Of a stretch of DNA of 64,000 bases, positions 26,076 through 37,309 are shown piece after piece. Each line of letters opens with the position of its first letter. The first letter of the stretch is position 1. The notes below the pieces were generated by a model. The model was not told where the DNA came from. It ran no database searches and saw only the letters and a list, made by a program, of their open reading frames with translations. Position numbers and translations under genes: made by a program. Source of the stretch: JAAXHB01 sp965221635 (GTDB lineage Bacteria > Actinomycetota > Acidimicrobiia > Acidimicrobiales > Aldehydirespiratoraceae); the NCBI GenBank assembly GCA_965221635.1, contig OZ244902.1, forward strand, positions 434,001 to 498,000, in the 5' to 3' direction.

Positions 26076-27832
26076 CGTGACCCGCCCTCATCGTTGCCCG
26101 AATCGTCGGAGCGAGAATCGCCTGACCTGGCGTGCCCGGCGGCAGCGTGACCCGAATCATCCGCCTGGGAGGCATCGGACTGCGCATGATCGGAATCCGC
26201 CTCGGCGGAGTTGTGATCGGCGCTGCCCGCCTCGTCGTGGGATTCGGCCAGGTCGTCGAGGCTCACCGGGGTGAGCACCTTCGCCACGGGTTCGTGGAAG
26301 TCGTCGACGTTGCGTTCCACGTGGGCGATGATCGCGTCCACCGCCGGTTCGATTCGTTCGATCACCGGTTTGGGGTAAACGCCCATGAACACGATCGCGA
26401 CCACGAAGGGCGCCATCAGCAGACCTTCACGCAACCGCATGTCTGCCATGGTTGCGTTGTCACCCGTGGCGGGGCCGTGGAACACCCGCTGGTAGGCCCA
26501 CAGCAAGTACACCGCGGCCAGGATCACCCCGGTGGCGGCCACCACCGCCCACCAGCGGTGCGCCACGAACGCGCCGAGCAGCACCAGCAACTCCCCCACG
26601 AAACCGTTGAGCCCCGGCAGGCCGATCGACGACAACATCACCACCAAGAACACTGCCGCCATCACCGGCGCGGCTTTCTGCAAGCCTCCCAGTTCGGAGA
26701 TCTCGCGGGTGTGGCGTCGCTGGTAGATCATTCCCACCAACAAGAACAGCGCACCGGTGGACACTCCGTGGTTCACCATTTGCAACATGGCGCCCACCAT
26801 GCCTTCGGTGTTCAAGGCGAACACTCCGATCATTATGAACCCCAGGTGAGCAACCGACGAGAACGCCACCAGGCGTTTGAGGTCGCGTTGCATGGCAGCC
26901 GCGATCGCACCATAGATGATCCCCACCGTGCCAAGAGTGATCATCAAAGGCGTGAAGTACACCGCGGCCTCGGGGAACAGGAACAACCCGAAACGCACAA
27001 ACCCGTAAGCGCCGAGCTTGAGCATCACCGCGGCGAGGATCACCGACCCGGCGGTGGGGGCGTTGGTGTGCGCGTCGGGCAGCCAGGTGTGTACCGGAAA
27101 CACCGGCACCTTCACCGCGAACGCCAAGGCGAACGCCAAGAACAGCCAGCGGGCGGTGTTGGTGTGAATCGACTGACCCTCGGCGATCGCCAGCAGATCG
27201 AACGTGACCGGCCCGGACGTGGCCGCCGAGTGCAGGAACGCAAGCGACACGATCCCCACCAGCAACAACGCCGATCCGAACATGGTGAACACAAAGAACT
27301 TCACCGCCGCGTAGGCACGCCGTCCGTGACCCCAGCCACCGATGAGGAAGTACATCGGCACCAGCACGATCTCGAAGAACACGAAGAACACGAACAAGTC
27401 CAACGCCACGAACGCGCCGAGGCAGCCCGCCTCCAGCACCAGCATCCAGGCGTAGTACGCCTTGGGCGAATGTTCGGCGTCCACTCCCACTATCGCCAGC
27501 GGGAATATCAGCGCGGTGAGCACCACCAAGAACAGCGACAACCCGTCCACACCGAGATGCCACGACACCCCCAGGCCGGCAATCCACTCGTAACGCTCGG
27601 CGAAGTGAAAGTCGGCCGCGGCGGGGCCGGTGGGGAAGTCGGTGAGCATCCACACCACCAGGCCCGCGGGCACCGCTGACACCAAAGTTGCGACAAGTTT
27701 GAACAGGTCGGGCCGGGCTTTGGACAACGCCAACAACCCCAGCGCGCCCACAGCGGGAACGAGCACCATGGCGGTGAGCACCGGGAAACCGCCGGTGCCC
27801 GCAGTGGCGGCAAACACGGCGCTCATCGACAC
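26072..27832 (-). CDS. nuoM: NADH-quinone oxidoreductase subunit M (Nuo-14 operon)
   Basis: 586 residues. Core: FFVFFEIVLVPMYFLIGGWG, FAVKVPVFPVHTWLPDAHTNAP and KRLVAFSSVAHLGFIMIG. The last 60 residues form a hydrophilic tail of Asp, Ser, His and Ala repeats (SDHAQSDASQADDSGH and similar) that has no counterpart in the Nuo-11 NuoM and would project from the membrane. The mutual presence of such low-complexity parts in NuoM and NuoN of the same operon is notable. Confidence 0.94.
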   Translation of the reverse strand: MSMSAVFAATAGTGGFPVLTAMVLVPAVGALGLLALSKARPDLFKLVATLVSAVPAGLVVWMLTDFPTGPAAADFHFAERYEWIAGLGVSWHLGVDGLSLFLVVLTALIFPLAIVGVDAEHSPKAYYAWMLVLEAGCLGAFVALDLFVFFVFFEIVLVPMYFLIGGWGHGRRAYAAVKFFVFTMFGSALLLVGIVSLAFLHSAATSGPVTFDLLAIAEGQSIHTNTARWLFLAFALAFAVKVPVFPVHTWLPDAHTNAPTAGSVILAAVMLKLGAYGFVRFGLFLFPEAAVYFTPLMITLGTVGIIYGAIAAAMQRDLKRLVAFSSVAHLGFIMIGVFALNTEGMVGAMLQMVNHGVSTGALFLLVGMIYQRRHTREISELGGLQKAAPVMAAVFLVVMLSSIGLPGLNGFVGELLVLLGAFVAHRWWAVVAATGVILAAVYLLWAYQRVFHGPATGDNATMADMRLREGLLMAPFVVAIVFMGVYPKPVIERIEPAVDAIIAHVERNVDDFHEPVAKVLTPVSLDDLAESHDEAGSADHNSAEADSDHAQSDASQADDSGHAAAGHARSGDSRSDDSGNDEGGSR

Positions 27833-27850
27833 GTCCTGCGGTTCATGGCG

Positions 27851-29746
<1,896 letters not shown>

Positions 29747-29762
29747 CGGCCCACGGGGTGTG

Positions 29763-30077
29763 TCAGGCTTTCAGCAGGGACACGTCATCGGCGGTGGCGC
29801 CGGCGCGGCGCCGGTTGAGCGCCACCACCAACGCCAGCCCGATCACCACTTCTGTGGCGGCCACCACCAGAACGAAGAACACCGCCACCTGGCCGCCCAC
29901 GTCGTTGAGCACCCCACCCACGGACACGAAGGTGACGTTCACAGCGTTGAGCATCAGCTCCACGCACATGAACATCACCAGCGGGTTGCGTCGCACCATC
30001 AAGCCAACCGCGCCGATGCCGAACACCGCCGCGGACAGCAGCAGGTACCAACCGGTGGAAAGCTCGGTGAGTTCCAT
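29763..30077 (-). CDS. nuoK: NADH-quinone oxidoreductase subunit K (Nuo-14 operon)
   Basis: 104-residue three-helix subunit; CVELMLNAVNVTF and AAATEVVIGLAL-type segments carry the two conserved membrane glutamates. Its ATG overlaps the nuoJ stop, indicating coupling. Confidence 0.95.
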   Translation of the reverse strand: MELTELSTGWYLLLSAAVFGIGAVGLMVRRNPLVMFMCVELMLNAVNVTFVSVGGVLNDVGGQVAVFFVLVVAATEVVIGLALVVALNRRRAGATADDVSLLKA

Positions 30078-30652
30078 CAGCCACCGTCCACGCCTGCGCC
30101 ACTGCCGGCCGCGGGAGCGGCCGTCACTCGGCGGCGGGTGCGGGTGAGCACCACTGCGCCCACAACGGCAATCGTCAACAACGCGGCGGTGATTTCCACG
30201 GCCAGGGCGTACTCGCTGAACAGCACCCGGCCGAGGCGTTCGATGTCGGTGGCGCCGTTGTCAAGGGCTCGTTCGCCATCGCTGCGACGAGCGCCGGTGA
30301 TCGCAGCCGAGGTGGCGATCACCACCGCCACCACAACCGCGGCGAGCCCGGCGCCGAGCACCACCGCCAGTGGTCGCTGCCCGGCTATCGGTTCCACTTT
30401 GAGCTGTTCGGCTTTGTCCACCCCCAGCAACATGATCACGAACAAGAACAGGATCACGATCGCCCCGGCGTACACGATCAACTGCACCGCCGCCAGAAAG
30501 TGCGCTCCTTGCAACAAGAACAGCAGCGCCACACCCACAAGGGTCTGCACCAGGAACAACGCGGCGTGTACCGGGTTGCGGCTGAGCACCACCCCCAGCG
30601 CGCCCACGAGCATCAACAGCCCGGCAACCACGAAAACGGCTTCGGCCATCAC
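30077..30652 (-). CDS. nuoJ: NADH-quinone oxidoreductase subunit J (Nuo-14 operon)
   Basis: 191-residue membrane subunit: NPVHAALFLVQTLVGVALLF and QLIVYAGAIVILFLFVIMLL match the NuoJ core. Ends with a short Arg-rich then Ala/Gly-rich tail. Start overlaps the nuoI stop. Confidence 0.94.
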   Translation of the reverse strand: MMAEAVFVVAGLLMLVGALGVVLSRNPVHAALFLVQTLVGVALLFLLQGAHFLAAVQLIVYAGAIVILFLFVIMLLGVDKAEQLKVEPIAGQRPLAVVLGAGLAAVVVAVVIATSAAITGARRSDGERALDNGATDIERLGRVLFSEYALAVEITAALLTIAVVGAVVLTRTRRRVTAAPAAGSGAGVDGG

Positions 30653-31311
30653 GTGCCGCCGGATTCCTCGACCACTGCGTGGCGTTCGGCGCTGTCGGCG
30701 CTGGACTGGGATTCCTCGGAGGGGCGAACGCCGTAACCGAGTTCTGGCGACCAGGCCACCTCGCCCACGTAACGATGATCACCCGACGCCGAGGTGGCTC
30801 GCATCCATCCCGATGTCATCTCGTCGTCGCCGAGGCGCCAGTCCTCCCAGGAAAGCCGTTGTGGCCGCCCGTTGTCGTCCACGAGCAGCTCTTGTTTGGT
30901 GTACACGGCGTCGTGGCGGCTGGCGAAGGAGAACTCGAACAGCTTCGATTCGGTTATGGCCTCGGTGGGGCATGCCTCCACGCACAGGTCGCAGTGAATG
31001 CAACGCAGGTAGTTGATCTCGTACACGTAGCCGTAACGCTCACCGGGAGACACAGGATCGTCGGGGTTGTTGTCGGCGCCGCGCACGTAGATGCACTGCG
31101 CCGGGCACACCCCTGCGCAAAGTTCGCAGCCGATGCATTTCTCCATGCCGTCGGGGTAACGGTTGAGCACGTGACGGCCGTGGAAGCGTTCCGGTTTGGG
31201 ACGTTTGGTGTCGTGGTCGTCGGTGGGGTCGAAACCGCCGCGGTAGTCGGTGGTGACCTTCGGCAGGAACAACTGCCGTAGCGTCACCGCGAAGCCCTTC
31301 AGGTAACCCAT
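30649..31311 (-). CDS. nuoI: NADH-quinone oxidoreductase subunit I (Nuo-14 operon)
   Basis: 220 residues from ATG 31311 (MGYLKGFAVTL), just after the nuoH stop. Both [4Fe-4S] motifs are intact: CIGCELCAGVCP and CIHCDLCVEACP. A C-terminal extension after TKQELLV (about 65 residues) is longer than in the Nuo-11 NuoI. Confidence 0.95.
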   Translation of the reverse strand: MGYLKGFAVTLRQLFLPKVTTDYRGGFDPTDDHDTKRPKPERFHGRHVLNRYPDGMEKCIGCELCAGVCPAQCIYVRGADNNPDDPVSPGERYGYVYEINYLRCIHCDLCVEACPTEAITESKLFEFSFASRHDAVYTKQELLVDDNGRPQRLSWEDWRLGDDEMTSGWMRATSASGDHRYVGEVAWSPELGYGVRPSEESQSSADSAERHAVVEESGGT

Positions 31312-31312
31312 G

Positions 31313-32641
31313 TCAACCCACCCGCTCGCCGCTTCGCATCGTTCCATCGCCGCTCGCCTGCCCGTTCTGCGCGGCTGCCAAGTCGGGTGACTGCGCCGGG
31401 GGGCCGTAGCGGGCGACGCGGGCGTTTCGCACCGCCCGGGCAAGCATTGCCGCCGCGGCGAGGATCACCACCACCGCAACCATCGTGACCACGCTGAGGT
31501 TCCAGTTGCGCTCACGTCCCGTTTCGAGCGCCGCGAGGAACAGGAACCATCCCAGCGCAACCGGTATCAGCAGCTTCCAGCCGAGGTCCATCAACTGGTC
31601 GTAACGGAAGCGGGGCAGCGTGGCGCGCATCCACACGAAGCAGAACAGGAACACGAACAGTTTCAAGAAGAACCACACGAACCCCCAGGCCCAGTCGATT
31701 CCCCAGCCGCCGATGCTTCCCACCAGAACCGGACCGGCGGGCCCACCGAAGAACAGGGTGACGATGATCGCCGACATCGTGATCGTGTTCATGAACTCGG
31801 CAAGGAAGAACAACGCGAAACGGATCGACGAGTACTCGGTGTGGAATCCGCCCACCAGTTCCTGTTCGGCTTCCACCAGATCAAACGGCGGACGGTTCAA
31901 CTCGGCGGTGCCGGCGATGGTGAACACCACGAACGGTGCGATTCCGGTGACGATCGCGTTCCAGCGTGGAATGAACCCGGCGAACCCCTCGCCTGCTTGG
32001 GTGAGCACCATGTCGTGGGTGGACAACGACCCGGTTATCAGCACCACCGAAGCAACCGCCAAACCCAAAGCGGCCTCGTAGGACACCATCTGCGCCGAGG
32101 CCCGAACCGATCCCAGCAGCGGATACTTCGATCCCGAAGACCACCCGGCGAGCATCACGCCGTACACCGCCACCGAACTCATCGCCAGGAACAGCAGGAT
32201 TCCCACGGGCGGGTCGGCCACTTGCAGGTAGGTGGTGCGGCCGAACCATTCCACCGATCCGTCACCGGTGGCGAAATTGCCGCCGAGGGGGATGATCGCG
32301 AATATCAAGAACGCGGGCACCAGCGACAGGTAGGGCGCCAGCTTGAACACGAACCGGTCGGAGCGGTCGGGCACCAGGTCTTCCTTGAAGAACAGCTTGA
32401 TGCCATCGGCGAGGGTTTGCAGAATGCCCCACGGGCCGGCGATGGTGGGACCCATGCGCTGATGCATGCCGCCGATGAGCTTGCGCTCGAACCAGATCAT
32501 CAACATCACCGCCACCAGCAGGAACGCGAAGGCCACAAGCACCTTGGCCCCCACCAGCAGCACCTCGACCCCGCCGATGCCACCCGACAGCAGCGGATCG
32601 GCCTGGGCGATCACCGCCACGGCTTCAACCGGTGCGCTCAC
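31313..32641 (-). CDS. nuoH: NADH-quinone oxidoreductase subunit H (Nuo-14 operon)
   Basis: 442 residues from GTG 32641, which overlaps the nuoG stop as GTGA. Family blocks: RMGPTIAGPWGILQTLADG, GWSSGSKYPLLGSVRA, ELNRPPFDLVEAEQELVGGF, and RATLPRFRYDQLMDLGWK. A C-terminal hydrophobic segment plus a polar tail beyond the usual end is common in actinobacterial NuoH. Confidence 0.95.
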   Translation of the reverse strand: MSAPVEAVAVIAQADPLLSGGIGGVEVLLVGAKVLVAFAFLLVAVMLMIWFERKLIGGMHQRMGPTIAGPWGILQTLADGIKLFFKEDLVPDRSDRFVFKLAPYLSLVPAFLIFAIIPLGGNFATGDGSVEWFGRTTYLQVADPPVGILLFLAMSSVAVYGVMLAGWSSGSKYPLLGSVRASAQMVSYEAALGLAVASVVLITGSLSTHDMVLTQAGEGFAGFIPRWNAIVTGIAPFVVFTIAGTAELNRPPFDLVEAEQELVGGFHTEYSSIRFALFFLAEFMNTITMSAIIVTLFFGGPAGPVLVGSIGGWGIDWAWGFVWFFLKLFVFLFCFVWMRATLPRFRYDQLMDLGWKLLIPVALGWFLFLAALETGRERNWNLSVVTMVAVVVILAAAAMLARAVRNARVARYGPPAQSPDLAAAQNGQASGDGTMRSGERVG

Positions 32642-35232
32642 CGGGCCGTCACCTTCACCGACGTGTGGTCGTAACCGGCGCCGATGAGCTTGTTGGCCGC
32701 GGCGCCCGGCGCCAGCCACCCCACCGCAACAGCACCGACAGGCACTCCGGCGTCGATCGCCAGGTGTGCCTCGATGCTTCCCCGCGTCGAGGCGACCTCC
32801 ACCGGGGCGCCCGCGGATAGGCCCAGTTGTTGCGCGTCCTGGGGGTTCAGCCGGGCCGTGGCGGGCCTGGCAAGGTGACGGCTCGACGCGCAATGGCGCA
32901 ACATCACACCGTCGTCGTACATGGTGCGCGCCGCGATCAGCCGCAGCGGGTACCCGTCGGGATCATCTGAGACTTGGTGATTTGTGGACGGGTCGGCAGA
33001 GGCGTCGGCGTGTGCCGTGGTGGTCAGCGCCGGCGGCGGTAGCAGAACGCCCTCAACTTCGTTGCTGCGCCACGCATCGGCCCCGAGGGGTGCGTACAAG
33101 TCACAGGTGGCGGCCATTTCGGCTCGGATCGCCTCGGGCGAATCAAAACCACCGCCCGAGTCGCCCACCATTTCGATCAACTCCGACGCGATGGCCCAGT
33201 CCGCCAGGGCCGTGCCCGGCGGGGTCACCTTCTGGCGCAGCACGCTGAGCCTGCCCTCAAGGTTCGTGAAGGTGCCTTCGTGTTCTGTTGGGGCCGCCGC
33301 GGCCAGGATCGTGTGGGCCGCCATTGCCGCCGAATCGTTCACCACTATGTCCACCGCCACCACGTGACCGGCGCCCTGCAAGGCACGCTCGGCCAGGTCA
33401 CGATCCGGGAAGTCGTTCAACGGATCGGCGCCCAGCAGCACCAGCAAGTCGATCTCACCGCCGGCGGCGGCTTCGAGAATGCCGCGTGCGTCCAGCCCGG
33501 TTTGGTCGGGAACCCGCTTCCATAGGTCAACAAGAGCCGACGCGCTTGCGGCGGCGCCCGCATCGGCGAGCCCCCGGCGGCCTGGCAGCAGGCCCGGCGC
33601 CAGTCCCGCGTCGATAGCTCCGAAAATGTTGCCCCGCCGCAGCGCCAACAAGAACCGCACCGATCCCAGTCCGGCCAGCGCCCTCGCGGCTTGTTCGGTC
33701 TGTCCGGCCCCTTCCGCCAGGGAAGCCCGGCCCAGGACCACGGTGACGTCACCGTCTGCGGCGGCCACGGCAGCCGCGGCTGCTCGCAGCGTTTCGGCGC
33801 CAACACCGGCAATGTTCCGAGGCTCGTTGTCGGTGGTGTCGCCGGCGCCGCGGGCGTGCCCCACGAGGCGGCACAACTCGTGAACCAGATCCGCGGTGTG
33901 CCCGGGAACAGGTCGCAGGCTGTGCGAAGCCAGGCCGCTCAGCCCACCCGCGCAGGGCGTGATCTCCACGAGGGTGACACCGTCATTGAGCACCCCGTGA
34001 CGCAAGCGCAGGTACAGGCTGCCCAAGTCCTCCTTCGGGTCGGGGCCAAGGACGATCACCGTGCCGCCGGGTTTGCAGGCGTCGTTGATGGTGGCCCTGG
34101 GCAAGCCCAGCATCAGCGAAGGATCGAGACCGTCGCCGAGTTGGGCGTCGGTGTTGTCGGTGCCCACAACGCCTTTGAGCAGTTTGGCCCAGGCGTACTG
34201 CGCCTCGTTGGACAGTCTGGCGCCACCCAGAAGCGCCACCCGCCGAGCGGGAGTGTCGCCGAGCAGCTTCGCCAGGGGTCCCAGAGCCTCACCCCATGTG
34301 TCGGGCGCGAAGCCTGCCGGCGCCCCGGCGCCGTCGCCGTCTGTCACGCTGGCGCGATCGGCCGCATCGGCGCCTGACGCGATTCGCTTCAGCGGGCCAC
34401 GGAGGCGCAGGTCGCTGTTGAGCGCCTCGAAGGCGAAACGTTCCTTGTCGCTCAGCCATCCCCAGTTCACAGCGTCGGCGTCCACGCCGAGGAGGCGCAC
34501 CACCTTGTTGCGGGTGGCTTGCACGGTCACCCTGGCGCCGACGCTGTCCACCCAGGCGGTGGAGGTGGTCTCGGTGAGATCCCAGGGGCGGGCCTTGAAC
34601 CGGTAGGGAGCGGCGGTGAGCGCCCCCACCGGGCAGATCTGCACCGTGTTGCCCGAGAAGTACGACGAGAACGGCTCGTCGGGGAAGGTGTTCACCTCGG
34701 TGTGCCCGCCGCGGCCCATGAAGTGGATCAGCTTGTCGCCGGCCACCTCGTCGGCGAATCGGGTGCAGCGATCACACAGAATGCAACGCTCACGATCCAG
34801 GTACACGGTGTCGCTGATTGGAATGGGCTTGGCGAAGTGGCGCTTTTGTTCCACGAAGCGGCTCTCGCCGGGCCCGTAGGCCATGGTCTGGTCCTGCAAC
34901 GGGCATTCGCCGCCCTTGTCGCACACCGGGCAGTCCAGGGGATGGTTGATCAGCAGAAACTCGAGAACCCCGTCCTGGGCTTTCTTCACCTTGGGTGAAT
35001 CGGTGTGTACCACCATGTTGTCGGCAACCGGCACCATGCACGACGGTTGCAAGGCGGGGCCTCGCCCGGTGTCCACCTCCACAAGGCACATGCGGCACAT
35101 TCCCACCGGCGCCATGCGCTTGTGGTAACAGAACCTGGGGATGTACACGTCGCTGCGCTCGCAAGCCGCGATCAGCAGCTCGCCCGGTTCGGCTTGCACC
35201 GCCACGCCGTCCACGGTGATGTTCACGGTCAT
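32638..35232 (-). CDS. nuoG: NADH-quinone oxidoreductase subunit G (Nuo-14 operon)
   Basis: 864-residue catalytic-arm subunit. The N-terminal [2Fe-2S] ferredoxin domain (RFCYHKRMAPVGMCRMCLVE), the His-Cys cluster segment CPVCDKGGECPLQDQ and a [4Fe-4S] set CILCDRCTRF are intact, followed by the molybdopterin-oxidoreductase-like domain and a C-terminal formate-dehydrogenase-type beta-barrel (GVMLRHCASSRHLARP...). Transfers electrons from NuoF toward NuoI. Overlaps nuoF at its start. The long middle region is Ala/Gly-rich. Confidence 0.94.
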   Translation of the reverse strand: MTVNITVDGVAVQAEPGELLIAACERSDVYIPRFCYHKRMAPVGMCRMCLVEVDTGRGPALQPSCMVPVADNMVVHTDSPKVKKAQDGVLEFLLINHPLDCPVCDKGGECPLQDQTMAYGPGESRFVEQKRHFAKPIPISDTVYLDRERCILCDRCTRFADEVAGDKLIHFMGRGGHTEVNTFPDEPFSSYFSGNTVQICPVGALTAAPYRFKARPWDLTETTSTAWVDSVGARVTVQATRNKVVRLLGVDADAVNWGWLSDKERFAFEALNSDLRLRGPLKRIASGADAADRASVTDGDGAGAPAGFAPDTWGEALGPLAKLLGDTPARRVALLGGARLSNEAQYAWAKLLKGVVGTDNTDAQLGDGLDPSLMLGLPRATINDACKPGGTVIVLGPDPKEDLGSLYLRLRHGVLNDGVTLVEITPCAGGLSGLASHSLRPVPGHTADLVHELCRLVGHARGAGDTTDNEPRNIAGVGAETLRAAAAAVAAADGDVTVVLGRASLAEGAGQTEQAARALAGLGSVRFLLALRRGNIFGAIDAGLAPGLLPGRRGLADAGAAASASALVDLWKRVPDQTGLDARGILEAAAGGEIDLLVLLGADPLNDFPDRDLAERALQGAGHVVAVDIVVNDSAAMAAHTILAAAAPTEHEGTFTNLEGRLSVLRQKVTPPGTALADWAIASELIEMVGDSGGGFDSPEAIRAEMAATCDLYAPLGADAWRSNEVEGVLLPPPALTTTAHADASADPSTNHQVSDDPDGYPLRLIAARTMYDDGVMLRHCASSRHLARPATARLNPQDAQQLGLSAGAPVEVASTRGSIEAHLAIDAGVPVGAVAVGWLAPGAAANKLIGAGYDHTSVKVTAR

Positions 35233-36647
35233 GCGGCCCTCACCGGAATTGCGGCCCGGCGGGTGATGCGGGCCTCGTATTCGTGGCGGAAGCGCCTGAT
35301 TGTGGACACCACCGGCGCCACAGCGGACGGCCCCAGAGGGCAGATGGTTGTTTGGCGGGGCGGGAACGGAACGGCTTCCAAACCGGCCTCGTCGTAAGCC
35401 GCGGCGGGGTACGGGCCTGGGCTGATGTTGTCGCCGATGTCGAGCAGCAAGTCGATGTCGTCGGGGCGGCCCTCACCGGCAAGGATGCGTTCAAGGATGC
35501 GAGCCAGCCAGGTGGTGCCCTCACGACACGGGGTGCACTTGCCGCAGGACTCGCGTGCGAAGAACTGCACCACCCGCAATGTTGCCTCCACGGCGTCGGT
35601 GGTGTGATCCATCACCACAATCGCACCCGAACCAAGCATCGACCCGGCCGCTCCCACCGGCCTGGCTTCGAGGGGCAGGTCGAGATGCTCCGCGAAGAAC
35701 CACGGCGCTGAGCCGCCGCCGGGGATGAACATTTTCAGTTCGTTGCCGTCGCGGATGCCACCGCAGAAATTGTCGCCGTAGATCAGCTCGCGGAAGGTGG
35801 TGACGCCGTGTTCCACCTCGTACACGCCGGGTCGCACCAGATGCCCCGACACGGCGAACATGCGGGTGCCCGGCGAGGACTCCGACCCGTGCTGCTTGTA
35901 CGCGTCGGCGCCGTTCACCAACAGCCACGGCAGGTTGCTGAGCGTTTCCACGTTGTTCACGATCGTGGGCTGGGAGTACAAGCCCACCGCCGCGGGGAAG
36001 TAGGGGGGCTTCAGGCGGGGCATGCCGCGGTTGCCTTCGAGGCTTTCGATCAGGGCGGTCTCCTCGCCCACGATGTAAGCCCCGGCGCCGGTTGCCATCA
36101 CGATGTCCACCGAGAACTCGGTGCCGCAGATTTCGCGTCCCACGTACCCGGCTGCGTAGGCGTCGTTGAGCGCGGCGGCGATGCGTTCCTGGGCCAGGGC
36201 CATCTCGCCGCGCACGTACAGGAAGCACTGCTGCAACCCCAGCGCGTAACAGGCGATCAGGCAGCCCTCTATGAGCTGGTGGGGGTCGCGTTCCATCAGC
36301 AGGCGATCCTTGTAGGTGCCGGGTTCGCTTTCGTCTCCGTTCACCACCAGGTAGTAGGGATGTTTGCCCGGCGGCAGAAATCCCCATTTCACCCCCGCGG
36401 GGAAGCCTGCGCCGCCACGGCCGAGCAGCACTGCGTCGCGCACCTGCTCGTGTACCTCCGCGGGTGACATTGCCAGCGCGGCGCGCAGCCCGTCGTAGCC
36501 GCCGGTGGCCTCGTAACGGGCCAGCGTGTGGGAGTCCTCGTGGGTGAACCGGGCGGTGATCAACTTGGGGCCGTCGTTGTTCACATAGCCGGGCGCGTGC
36601 GCCACATAGCCACTCGGTGAGCCCGCTGCCGTGGAGGTCGGCGTCAT
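35229..36647 (-). CDS. nuoF: NADH-quinone oxidoreductase subunit F (Nuo-14 operon)
   Basis: 472 residues from ATG 36647. NADH- and FMN-binding subunit: GRGGAGFPAGVKWGF (NADH site), NGDESEPGTYKDRLLME (FMN), GAYIVGEETALIESLEG, and the [4Fe-4S] N3 motif ESCGKCTPCREGT. This entry gate for NADH has no counterpart in the Nuo-11 operon. Starts at the nuoE stop. Confidence 0.96.
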   Translation of the reverse strand: MTPTSTAAGSPSGYVAHAPGYVNNDGPKLITARFTHEDSHTLARYEATGGYDGLRAALAMSPAEVHEQVRDAVLLGRGGAGFPAGVKWGFLPPGKHPYYLVVNGDESEPGTYKDRLLMERDPHQLIEGCLIACYALGLQQCFLYVRGEMALAQERIAAALNDAYAAGYVGREICGTEFSVDIVMATGAGAYIVGEETALIESLEGNRGMPRLKPPYFPAAVGLYSQPTIVNNVETLSNLPWLLVNGADAYKQHGSESSPGTRMFAVSGHLVRPGVYEVEHGVTTFRELIYGDNFCGGIRDGNELKMFIPGGGSAPWFFAEHLDLPLEARPVGAAGSMLGSGAIVVMDHTTDAVEATLRVVQFFARESCGKCTPCREGTTWLARILERILAGEGRPDDIDLLLDIGDNISPGPYPAAAYDEAGLEAVPFPPRQTTICPLGPSAVAPVVSTIRRFRHEYEARITRRAAIPVRAA

Positions 36648-37309
36648 CAGCCGGTCCCCTTGGCGCCTGGACCGGTACTGGACGCGTCGGCCCCCTCCGG
36701 TGGGGGTGTGTTGCGAGTGAGCCACACCGGCGCCGTGCGGGACTCCTCGGGAGTGGCCGCGCCGGCGGCGCGCTCTGGCGGTATCGACTGGCGCACCCGT
36801 GCCAGCGTTCCGTGCAGGGGAATCTCGTCTTGGAGTTCGCCGGATCGCAGGGCTTCGGTCAGCGTGTCGAAGTCGTTCGGGGTCACCCGGTAGCGGTAGC
36901 GGTAGTTCACCTGCAGGCACGGAGCCTCTGTGCAAGCAGCCACGCATTCCACTTCCTCAACGGTGAACATGCCGTCGGTGGTGGTGCCCCCGGTGCGCAC
37001 CCCGAGGCTTTCACAAGCATGGTCGAGCAGTTCCCGGCCACCGAGCAGCAAACAGGAAATGTTGGTACACACGTTCACCAGGTAGCGCCCCACAGGCTCG
37101 AACCGGAACATCTCGTAGAAGCTGGCGGTGCCGCGCACCTCCGCCGGTGTGGTGCCGGTGAGATCCGCTATGGCGCGCATTGCCTCGTCGGTTACGTATC
37201 CGTCTTGTTGCTGAGCAAGGTGCAGCAAGCTGATCAGCGCCGACTTGGGGCGCGGAAAGTGTCCGATGATCTCCACCGCGGTCTGGTGGTTCTGCGCGGT
37301 GAAGGTCAC
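36647..37309 (-). CDS. nuoE: NADH-quinone oxidoreductase subunit E (Nuo-14 operon)
   Basis: 220-residue thioredoxin-like [2Fe-2S] subunit (N1a). Ligands appear as CTNISC and CVAACTEAPC. The N-terminal helical domain has the HFPRPKSALISLLHLAQQQDG block. A 50-residue Pro/Ala-rich tail follows the core. Start overlaps the nuoD stop as ATGA. Confidence 0.95.
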   Translation of the reverse strand: MTFTAQNHQTAVEIIGHFPRPKSALISLLHLAQQQDGYVTDEAMRAIADLTGTTPAEVRGTASFYEMFRFEPVGRYLVNVCTNISCLLLGGRELLDHACESLGVRTGGTTTDGMFTVEEVECVAACTEAPCLQVNYRYRYRVTPNDFDTLTEALRSGELQDEIPLHGTLARVRQSIPPERAAGAATPEESRTAPVWLTRNTPPPEGADASSTGPGAKGTG

